Shown here: in pieces, positions 1-5,234 of the stretch
Position numbering within the stretch: the first letter of the stretch is position 1
Layout: each line of letters opens with the position of its first letter
Virus record (IMG/VR): IMGVR_UViG_3300047310_000475
Coordinates: 1-23,768 of that record
DNA: 23,768 nt
Strand: one strand, 5' to 3'
Source of the DNA: a virus
The notes under the pieces: model-generated
The model's database searches: none
The model's input: the letters and a program-made list of their open reading frames with translations, nothing else
Told to the model about the DNA's origin: nothing
Made by a program: the position numbers and the translations under genes

Positions 1-74
1 GTGAAACGCCTCCGTGCGGGCCGTTTCGCGCCTCCGATGCGCGGTGAGTCAAGCCCTATGATAGCAAAATATTT

Positions 75-105
75 GTTACGGCCGACCTGCCATGTTGGCA
101 GTAAC
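75..105. repeat. Nested inverted repeat next to an AT-rich patch
   Basis: The perfect palindrome CTGCCA-TGT-TGGCAG occupies 87-101. An outer pair, GTTAC (75-79) and GTAAC (101-105), brackets it with an asymmetric bulge. The palindrome lies immediately right of an AT-rich patch (about 58-78) and just left of the repeat array. It could be an operator or part of an origin; no function can be assigned from sequence alone. Confidence 0.6.
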
Positions 106-107
106 GG

Positions 108-353
108 ACTCGCGGACAGTCACGGACAGAGTCACGGACACCCCTTTTGCGTGTTTAGTCACGGACAGATGATTTTCTCCTGTCCGTGACTGTCCGTGAC
201 TCGGTGTCCGTGACTCTTAGCGTTGTGGGGCACAAGGTTATAGCGGCGCGTCTATTGAGTCACGGTCAGAAGTCACGGACACCAATGGAGTCGCGGACAG
301 GAGTCACGGCCAGCCCGGGGATGTAAGTACCATCCCCGGGTCTGTCCGCGACT
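108..353. repeat. Array of twelve short repeats in both orientations (consensus AGTCACGGACA[G/C])
   Basis: The exact 10-mer GTCACGGACA occurs at 119-128, 131-140, 158-167 and 272-281. Its exact reverse complement occurs at 181-190, 191-200 and 205-214. One- or two-base variants occur at 109-118, 259-268, 290-299 and 303-312 (forward) and at 343-352 (reverse). The copies form larger symmetric pairs: 157-168 with 180-191 is a perfect 12-bp inverted repeat with an 11-nt spacer, and 130-142 matches 203-215 over 13 bp. Irregular spacing, mixed orientation and short unit length argue against CRISPR. The pattern fits iterons for a replication initiator, arm-type sites of a recombinase, a centromere-like site, or a multi-site operator. 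Confidence 0.9.
314..340. other. Perfect 10-bp hairpin inside the repeat array
   Basis: The arms CCCGGGGATG (314-323) and CATCCCCGGG (331-340) are perfect complements around the 7-nt loop TAAGTAC. A forward array repeat abuts the left arm (301-312) and a reverse copy abuts the right arm (342-353), so the whole 301-353 unit is an extended palindrome. No T-run follows, so it is not a standard intrinsic terminator. A protein-bound cruciform, a recombination core or an RNA structure are all possible. Confidence 0.75.
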
Positions 354-422
354 ACCTGCCGACCTCCCGCCTCCATGGGCCGACCGGGTCAGTAACTTTC
401 CGCTTGCAATCCTGAAAAATAA

Positions 423-463
423 CCCGAGGTGTTGGGGGAGCCGGCGCAGCAAGCGCCCTCGGG
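423..463 (+). promoter_or_regulatory. Two-stem fold in the leader of the first gene
   Basis: An outer stem pairs CCCGAG (423-428) with CTCGGG (458-463). It encloses an inner stem GGCGC (443-447) / GCGCC (453-457) with loop AGCAA. The fold lies 60 nt upstream of the start codon at 523 and well before its Shine-Dalgarno sequence. Similar gene-free, hairpin-containing gaps precede the small terminase and the major capsid protein, which suggests a shared use such as transcript stabilisation or processing. That role is inferred. Confidence 0.4.
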
Positions 464-522
464 GATCCGCGGTGCACAGGGAGTGCCCGCGAAGCTGTCA
501 ACGCGCAGGGAGGTGCGGTGCG

Positions 523-1320
523 ATGATGCGGAACATTCGCGGTCTGATCGTTGGGGCGGTTCTGACCGCCGCAGTCGCAGCGCTCTTCGCTGGCTTCACG
601 CCGGGCATCGCGCACGCTCAGGGTGGCGCGGCGTTCTACATCAAGCGCGTTCCGCTCGTCGCAGCGAGGAACTCGAACCTCGCCGACAATCCCTACGTCG
701 CGACCAATCCCGGGCAGACGGCGTATACGAGCTCGCTGCTGAACGGCTGGCATGGCGCGGCCGCATCGGGCACCACCGGCATCGGTGCGCTCGGCACGAT
801 GGACACGACCGCCGCGATCGACGTGCGCGAGCACTGGTTGAAGACGCGCGTGGTCTATCTCCAGGCGCCGCTCGTCGCGGACCTCGCCGATTCCACGTTC
901 TTCGGCACACTGAAGCTCACGAGCACCGCATCCACGATCGACACGGTCACGATCCAGCGCGACGTATCCGTCGACGGGATCACGTGGACGGTGGTGGACT
1001 CGATCGCCGGCCACGTCATCTCCGATACCGCGCCGATCTTCCAGCAGAGCCAGACGCTCGACTCGACGCGCGTCATCATGCCTGCCTCTGGGAGCGTGAC
1101 GGCCTACGGTGCGGGATGGGACGTCTACCCGTTCGGCCCGAAGACCGGCGTTACGGCGCTCGCGCTCGAGGGCGTCAACTTCATTCGCTTCCGCATCCAC
1201 ATGACGCCTGGCGACTACGCCGCGGCAGGTGCGACTGGCGGCATCCGCGGCACGTTCGAGTTCCCCTCGGCCGACTCCAATCCCTACCTGCCGGCTCGAG
1301 CGGTCCCAGCACAGCCGTAA
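523..1320 (+). CDS. Exported beta-rich protein of unknown function
   Basis: This 265-aa protein was not recognised as a named family. The start at 523 is chosen because AGGGAGGTG (506-514) sits 8 nt upstream and because it gives a clean signal peptide; an upstream in-frame ATG at 472 has neither. The N-terminus has a basic Met-Met-Arg-Asn-Ile-Arg segment, a hydrophobic core (residues 7-25) and a likely signal peptidase I site after Ala32 (Ala-His-Ala/Gln). The mature part is rich in Thr, Ser, Asp, Gly and Val, with alternating hydrophobic residues typical of beta-sandwich proteins, and has no obvious catalytic motif. It precedes the terminase genes and resembles the 19932-20666 protein in size, composition and signal-peptide style. 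It could be a virion decoration protein, an exported moron product or a surface protein. Confidence 0.75.
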   Translation: MMRNIRGLIVGAVLTAAVAALFAGFTPGIAHAQGGAAFYIKRVPLVAARNSNLADNPYVATNPGQTAYTSSLLNGWHGAAASGTTGIGALGTMDTTAAIDVREHWLKTRVVYLQAPLVADLADSTFFGTLKLTSTASTIDTVTIQRDVSVDGITWTVVDSIAGHVISDTAPIFQQSQTLDSTRVIMPASGSVTAYGAGWDVYPFGPKTGVTALALEGVNFIRFRIHMTPGDYAAAGATGGIRGTFEFPSADSNPYLPARAVPAQP

Positions 1321-1477
1321 CGCGGTCCAGCATCTCTCGTGCGGCGGCGGGTTGATCTCCTTGGGGCCCGCCTCGGTGGTTGGTGACCGCACGCGCGAGA
1401 CGGCGGGCCGAGCGTCGTGAGGGTGGCAGCGCCACAAGTGGCCGCGCCCCTCGGCACTTGACTTGAGGAGCAGCGAA
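1321..1477 (+). promoter_or_regulatory. Structured non-coding leader before the terminase genes
   Basis: This 157-nt gap has no credible gene. Three helices are visible in order: GGCCCGCC (1365-1372) with GGCGGGCC (1402-1409); GTGGC-AGC-GCCAC (1423-1435); and AAGTGGCCG (1436-1444) with CGGCACTT (1452-1459), the last with one bulged base. The Shine-Dalgarno sequence GAGGAG (1465-1470) follows at once. In an operon where most genes overlap, a spacer with stacked hairpins suggests an RNA-level signal or a promoter region. No promoter hexamers are convincing. Confidence 0.45.
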
Positions 1478-1846
1478 GTGGGCAGGGGCGGTCCGGGCAG
1501 CCAGAAGACGCGGTTGATCGGCAAGGAACAGCTGGACGGAGTGCGCCAGGCGAAGAAGCGGCTCGCGGTGGCACTCCAGCGACACGGCATCCGCTGGGTC
1601 GAACGGATCATCGAGGCGGGCCCGGCACAGGTGGTGGCGTCGAACCAGAAGGACAGGCCGCGCGAGGCGGTCAGCGAGTTCGAGATGAGCGAGTCGAGGC
1701 AGCTTTTCCAGTGGGCGATGACGTTCGCAGCCGATCGCGGTGGCGGGATGCCGAGGCAGACGGACGTGCAGGTCGCAGCCGGGACGGAAGGCGTACCGGA
1801 GATCACGGTGAACATCGTCGGGCACGCAAGGCCGACTGACACGTAG
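1478..1846 (+). CDS. Putative terminase small subunit
   Basis: This 122-aa protein lies directly upstream of the large terminase. That position, its size and its charged, helix-prone composition make it the best candidate for the small terminase subunit, which recognises the packaging site and delivers DNA to the large subunit. The GTG at 1478 is chosen because GAGGAG (1465-1470) sits 7 nt upstream; TTG at 1463 is an alternative. The N-terminal half is basic (Lys/Arg-rich, about residues 8-35). A segment around residues 80-90 (Phe-Gln-Trp-Ala, then Ala-Asp-Arg-Gly-Gly-Gly-Met-Pro) resembles the Ala-x-x-x-x-x-Asp-Arg-x-x-Gly-x-Pro pattern often seen in small phage packaging proteins. No helix-turn-helix could be defined by eye, so the call rests largely on synteny. 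Confidence 0.6.
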   Translation: MGRGGPGSQKTRLIGKEQLDGVRQAKKRLAVALQRHGIRWVERIIEAGPAQVVASNQKDRPREAVSEFEMSESRQLFQWAMTFAADRGGGMPRQTDVQVAAGTEGVPEITVNIVGHARPTDT

Positions 1847-1864
1847 CCTACAGCGGGGTGCGGC

Positions 1865-3409
1865 GTGTGGCATGTCGCAGCAAGGATGCTGCTGGTGGTG
1901 ATGGCCACGATGGCCAGTGACGCCGCATCCCCGCCTGTCCGTATCGCGCACGTCCTCGAGCCGGAGAACTACGCCCAGGAGCGCTTCTGGCTCTCGACCG
2001 CTCCGGTGCGGCTCCTGTCCTCGCGCGTCGGCCGCGGGAAGACCTGGGTGGTATGCGCCTCCGAACTGGTGAAGGCGCTGCAGCTCCCCGGGCTCCGCTC
2101 GGCGCTGACACGCCTCGAGCGTGCGAGCATGGAGACGACCACGCTCCAGAGCTTCCGCGAGCTGGTGATGGAGACGGTCCCCGGTCTCTGGGAGCGCGGC
2201 TGGTCGGAATCGAAGTCGGTGCTGACATTCCCGCGCACCCAGTGCGACGTCTGCTCGCGCGTCCACCAGTCGGAGATTCATGTATTCGGCTGGAAGGATC
2301 CGGGCCGGCAGTTGTCGGCCGAGTTCGGGAGCATCGCGGTCGACCAGGCCGAGCAGTTGGACCTCTCGCACTACACGATCGCCAAGACGCGGCTCCGGCA
2401 GAACAACCTCTGCGTCAACAAGCGCGCGGAGAAGCTGGGGCTCAACCCGCGGCAGATGTCGCTCGCCTGTAACCCGGAGGATTCCGAGCACTGGATCGCG
2501 CGCACGTTCGACCCGGATGCCGGCATGCGGATCGTCAACGACGAGAAGGGCCGCCCGCTCTGCGACGTGATCCTGTCCTCGTTCAACGACAATGCGCAGC
2601 ACCTGCCCGAGGGCTATCACGACGACCTGGAGACCCTGAAGGGCTCGGTCTTCTACGACCGCCTGGTGCTCGGCAAGTGGGCGCGCGCCGAGGGGCTGGT
2701 GTTCCCGATGTACGACCCGAAGATCGTAGTGCCGGCGCCGGCGGGCTGGGCGGAATGGGGCGGGTATCCCCCGGCCGACTGGCCGCGCTGGCGCGGGATC
2801 GATTTCGGGTACCGGAACCCGTTCGTCTGCCTGTGGTTGGCGACCGCGCCGGATGGGACCGACTGGCTCTACCGTGAATGGTCGCGCTCCGAGATGCTGG
2901 TCGAGGACCACGCGCGGAAGATCTGCCAGGTCGAGCACGAGGAACTGGAGGCGCTCCGGCATTGCCGTGCGCTCTCGGACAATCCTGCGCAGGCGTTCGC
3001 GATGAAGCCCTACCTCGAGGGCCTCAACGTCCGCGGCAGCTTCGCCGACCACGACGCCGAGGATGCTGCGACTCTCGCGCGCCACGGCGTGCGCACCGTC
3101 CCGGCGCGGAAGGACATCGACAACGGCATCAAGGCGGTGATCGCGTCGTTGAACTTGGACAAGTTCCGCATCGTCCAGGGTTCGCTCGTCGCCGAGAACG
3201 CGCTCGAGGTGAGCTTGAAGCTCCCGACCTCGCTCCCGAAGGAACTGTCGCGCTACACCTACCAGAAGCTGGTCGAGCGCTCGCGCAACCCGAACGACGC
3301 CGCGAAGGAGAAGCCGGTCGACGCGATGAATCACCGCATCGACGCGCTCCGCTACGTGCTCTATTCGCGCAGCGTGACGCCGCGGCCGTCTGTGTGGGTG
3401 GCGGCGTGA
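1865..3409 (+). CDS. terL: Terminase large subunit (packaging ATPase and nuclease)
   Basis: This 514-aa protein is the motor that pumps DNA into proheads and cuts the concatemer. A Walker A-like loop, Ser-Arg-Val-Gly-Arg-Gly-Lys-Thr, lies at residues 53-60. A Walker B-like strand, Ser-Ile-Ala-Val-Asp-Gln-Ala-Glu, lies at 156-163; it has Gln at the position where Glu usually follows the Asp. The RNase H-like nuclease half shows Asp313 in Gly-Ile-Asp-Phe-Gly-Tyr, Asp372 in Leu-Ser-Asp-Asn-Pro, and Asp486 and Asp493 in a C-terminal Asp-x6-Asp helix. These match the usual metal-binding acidic residues. Length is normal for the family. The start is uncertain: GTG 1865 has a nearby GGGGTG, but ATG at 1886, 1901 or 1910 is also possible, since the first 20 residues are not family-like. 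The stop overlaps the next start (GTGA). Confidence 0.93.
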   Translation: MWHVAARMLLVVMATMASDAASPPVRIAHVLEPENYAQERFWLSTAPVRLLSSRVGRGKTWVVCASELVKALQLPGLRSALTRLERASMETTTLQSFRELVMETVPGLWERGWSESKSVLTFPRTQCDVCSRVHQSEIHVFGWKDPGRQLSAEFGSIAVDQAEQLDLSHYTIAKTRLRQNNLCVNKRAEKLGLNPRQMSLACNPEDSEHWIARTFDPDAGMRIVNDEKGRPLCDVILSSFNDNAQHLPEGYHDDLETLKGSVFYDRLVLGKWARAEGLVFPMYDPKIVVPAPAGWAEWGGYPPADWPRWRGIDFGYRNPFVCLWLATAPDGTDWLYREWSRSEMLVEDHARKICQVEHEELEALRHCRALSDNPAQAFAMKPYLEGLNVRGSFADHDAEDAATLARHGVRTVPARKDIDNGIKAVIASLNLDKFRIVQGSLVAENALEVSLKLPTSLPKELSRYTYQKLVERSRNPNDAAKEKPVDAMNHRIDALRYVLYSRSVTPRPSVWVAA

Positions 3410-3549
3410 GCCGACTCCTCATCGGCCCTGGCGTCCTTCTCTTCGTCGTCATCGTGGCTTGGTTCTGGGCCTCGCTCATCCTTCGCCGCTGCGATTGCCC
3501 GGTCTGCCAAAGGGTGCGGGAGCTTCGCGCGAGGGGGCCAATCGAATGA
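3406..3549 (+). CDS. 47-aa single-pass membrane protein with a cysteine cluster
   Basis: The gene starts at GTG 3406 by a 4-nt overlap with the large terminase stop. The product has a short N-terminus, one hydrophobic span (about residues 9-26), an Arg-Arg stop-transfer pair, and then Cys29, Cys31 and Cys34 (Cys-x-Cys-x-x-Cys), followed by a basic tail. The cysteines could bind metal or form a disulfide. No family is recognised. It is the first of a run of four coupled mini-genes. A holin role is conceivable from size alone but is not supported by location or sequence. Confidence 0.6.
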   Translation: MSRLLIGPGVLLFVVIVAWFWASLILRRCDCPVCQRVRELRARGPIE

Positions 3550-3776
3550 GCAAGTGCGGGAAGTGCGGAGGTGAGGGCCACAACGCGCGCTCGTGCAAGG
3601 GCGATGGCGCTGCTATTCCGGCCAAGGCGCCGAAGGTGAAGAAGGCTGCCAAGGCGAAGTCGGTTTCCTCGATGACCGTGACCGAGTCGCTGATCCAGCG
3701 TCGCGACGCTCTCCAGCGCGAGCTGACGACGATCACGCGCATCCTCGGCGACCTGAAAGACGTGGGGATCGAGTGA
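3546..3776 (+). CDS. CCHC zinc-knuckle mini-protein
   Basis: This 76-aa protein starts at ATG 3546, overlapping the previous stop (ATGA). Residues 4-17 hold Cys4, Cys7, His12 and Cys17, an exact Cys-x2-Cys-x4-His-x4-Cys pattern with the Gly-His spacing of retroviral nucleocapsid-type zinc knuckles. A Lys/Ala/Pro-rich linker (about 20-40) and a heptad-like helix (about 43-72, Leu/Ile/Arg-rich) follow. The family knuckle binds single-stranded nucleic acid; here RNA or ssDNA binding is inferred, and the helix suggests oligomerisation. Its place right after the terminase points to a role in packaging or late gene expression. The fold is likely; the role is open. Confidence 0.75.
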   Translation: MSKCGKCGGEGHNARSCKGDGAAIPAKAPKVKKAAKAKSVSSMTVTESLIQRRDALQRELTTITRILGDLKDVGIE

Positions 3777-3976
3777 GCGTCATGCTCCGCACCGTTCGCT
3801 GCGACCGCGGCCCGATGGATGGGGCGGAGATCGCTGTTCCCGCAGCCACGCAGTTGCCGGAGACGATCAGCTTCCCGAGCGCGGTGATGCTTCGGCGCGA
3901 CTATTACCGGCTGGTCGAGGAAACGGACGGGCTGGCGCGCTATGAATACGAGCGCAGCGGCACGGTGGTCGCGTGA
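3773..3976 (+). CDS. 67-aa conserved-type phage protein of unknown function
   Basis: Starts at GTG 3773, overlapping the preceding stop (GTGA); ATG 3782 is an in-frame alternative. The product contains Cys-Asp-Arg-Gly-Pro-Met-Asp-Gly near residues 10-17 and ends with a Tyr-Arg-Leu then Tyr-Glu-Tyr pattern. This general pattern (a Gly-Pro-x-Asp-Gly turn, then a Tyr-rich strand) recurs in small uncharacterised genes between the terminase and portal of other phages, as recalled from family knowledge rather than searched. No catalytic motif is visible. It is clearly part of the coupled mini-gene run. Confidence 0.6.
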   Translation: MSVMLRTVRCDRGPMDGAEIAVPAATQLPETISFPSAVMLRRDYYRLVEETDGLARYEYERSGTVVA

Positions 3977-4272
3977 GCCGGATCGGGGACGCCATCCTCG
4001 CCTGCGCGGTGAGTTGGGCGATGGTCGTGCTCATCGCACTGACGCTCACGGCGTTCGGCTGCGGCCCGTCCTACAAGGGCGCGACCGCCCCGGCGGCACT
4101 CGCGGTGGCAGACGCCGACACGGTCCGCCTGATGGTCTGCGGAGACCAGCCGGTAGCGTGCCTGTCGGCCGATGACGCCGCAGCGCTGGCGCCGACCTGC
4201 CCGGAGCCCGACACGCTCCTGTGTGTCCGGGCGCTCGTCATCGCGTTCCACGTGAAACGAGGCGATGAGTGA
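3973..4272 (+). CDS. Small exported or lipoprotein-like protein
   Basis: This 99-aa protein starts at GTG 3973 (GTGA overlap). A hydrophobic stretch (residues 8-28) ends in Ala-Phe-Gly-Cys30-Gly-Pro. That could be a weak lipobox, with Cys30 lipidated, or just the end of a signal anchor; the -3 residue is not the usual Leu. The rest is Ala- and Asp-rich with further cysteines, consistent with a periplasmic or outer-membrane-facing domain held by disulfides. A spanin-like lipoprotein was considered, but there is no partner and no lysis context. Function unknown. Confidence 0.6.
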   Translation: MSRIGDAILACAVSWAMVVLIALTLTAFGCGPSYKGATAPAALAVADADTVRLMVCGDQPVACLSADDAAALAPTCPEPDTLLCVRALVIAFHVKRGDE

Positions 4273-5234
4273 AGCGCGTTCTCGTGGTGACGCCCTGGTC
4301 GGGCGGCTTCGTGGATGTGCAGCTGGGCCTGCTGCGCGGCGCCGGTCACGACGTCCGGGTGCTCCGGCTTACCGTCACGGCCGGCCCGCGCTGGTGGGTG
4401 GTTGCCTGTGCCCTGCTGCAGGCCGCGTTCTACCGCGGGCCCAGGTCGTACAGAGTCGGGGCTTGGGCGGAGGTGGTTCATGCCTACGGTGCATGGCCGG
4501 CGGGGCTCGCCGGGCACTACCTCTCGCATAACTGGAACGTGCCGCTCATCATCCACGAGCACCTCTCGCCACCGGAGCGCCTCCGTCGCCTGCCGCTGGC
4601 GGCGGCTGTGCTCGAGGATTGCGACCGTATCCTCTCGCCGAGTGAGGGGCACGCCGCGGAGGTCTCGCGCATCGCCGGAGGGCGGCACGTCGAGGTGGTG
4701 CCGAACCCGGTGGTCACGGAGTTCCGCGACTTCAAGATCACGACCGGACCGCCCCGCGTCGTCTGCCTCGGCCGCCTTGAGGGCCAGAAGGGTTTCGACC
4801 GCCTGGCATTGGCGAGCCGGTATTACGAGCCGGCGACCTTCTACTTCATCGGCGCCGGATCGCAGGAGAAGGGGCTGAAGTCGCTGGTCAATGGGAACGC
4901 GGTCTTCGTCCCGCCGGTCGATCATGCGGACGCCATGCGCTGGCTCCGGAGCGCCGACGTGGTCGCCTGCCCCTCCCGCCATGAGAGTTTCGGGCTGGTG
5001 GCCGCCGAGGCCGCAGCGATGGGGAAACCGGTCGTGGCGACGGATGTCGGCGTCCATGCCGCGGTCGCGACGGAGCTGGTGCCGCAGACTGCCGGGCCTC
5101 GGGAGTGGGCGGCGGCGCTGAAGCGCGCCTCGTTCGCTCCGCGCCTGCCGCGCCTGGTTCCCGGTAGCGCCCCGGAGGCGTTCGTCGCCGCCATGGGCCG
5201 CGCCTACGAAGTCCAGCGCGGAGGCGATGAGTGA
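4269..5234 (+). CDS. GT-B (GT4-like) glycosyltransferase
   Basis: This 321-aa protein is a probable retaining glycosyltransferase that moves a sugar from a nucleotide donor. It starts at GTG 4269 by GTGA overlap. The N-terminal Rossmann half begins Lys-Arg-Val-Leu-Val-Val-Thr-Pro. The C-terminal half has Gly-Arg-Leu-Glu-Gly-Gln-Lys-Gly-Phe-Asp from residue 168 (the GT4 nucleotide-sugar region) and the family Glu-x7-Glu pair at Glu239 and Glu247, inside Ser-Arg-His-Glu-Ser-Phe-Gly-Leu. No membrane segment or signal is seen, so it should act in the cytoplasm. Lying between terminase and portal, it could glycosylate capsid or tail proteins, phage DNA or host surface glycans. Acceptor and donor cannot be read from sequence. 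It appears intact. Confidence 0.88.
   Translation: MKRVLVVTPWSGGFVDVQLGLLRGAGHDVRVLRLTVTAGPRWWVVACALLQAAFYRGPRSYRVGAWAEVVHAYGAWPAGLAGHYLSHNWNVPLIIHEHLSPPERLRRLPLAAAVLEDCDRILSPSEGHAAEVSRIAGGRHVEVVPNPVVTEFRDFKITTGPPRVVCLGRLEGQKGFDRLALASRYYEPATFYFIGAGSQEKGLKSLVNGNAVFVPPVDHADAMRWLRSADVVACPSRHESFGLVAAEAAAMGKPVVATDVGVHAAVATELVPQTAGPREWAAALKRASFAPRLPRLVPGSAPEAFVAAMGRAYEVQRGGDE

Larger units (their letters stand above)
1..522. other. Gene-free control region with dense repeats
   Basis: No convincing coding sequence was found in this stretch. A short reading frame at its left edge runs through the repeat array and has neither a ribosome binding site nor protein-like composition. The region contains an AT-rich patch (about 58-78), nested palindromes (75-105), twelve copies of a short motif (108-353), a strong hairpin (314-340) and a further folded segment (423-463) just before the first gene. 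This density of symmetric repeats is typical of a replication origin, a partition or attachment site, or a multi-operator control region. The sequence alone does not say which. The segment 390-423 is locally AT-rich and could hold a promoter for the downstream operon, but no standard -35/-10 pair with good spacing is visible. Confidence 0.75.

Noticed and set aside
1-189. Open reading frame at the left edge on the + strand
   Set aside because: It runs through the repeat array, lacks a ribosome binding site and has no protein-like pattern.
314-340. Rho-independent terminator in the control region
   Set aside because: No T-tract follows on either strand, and the flanking inverted array repeats point to another role.
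108-353. Possible CRISPR array
   Set aside because: The repeats are only 10-12 bp, occur in both orientations, have irregular or no spacers, and no cas gene is present.
3406-3549. Holin
   Set aside because: There is a single short membrane span with a cysteine cluster and no lysis neighbours; small size alone is not enough.
3973-4272. Spanin (Rz1-like) lipoprotein
   Set aside because: The lipobox is weak, no inner-membrane partner or endolysin is nearby, and the location between packaging and head genes is wrong for lysis.
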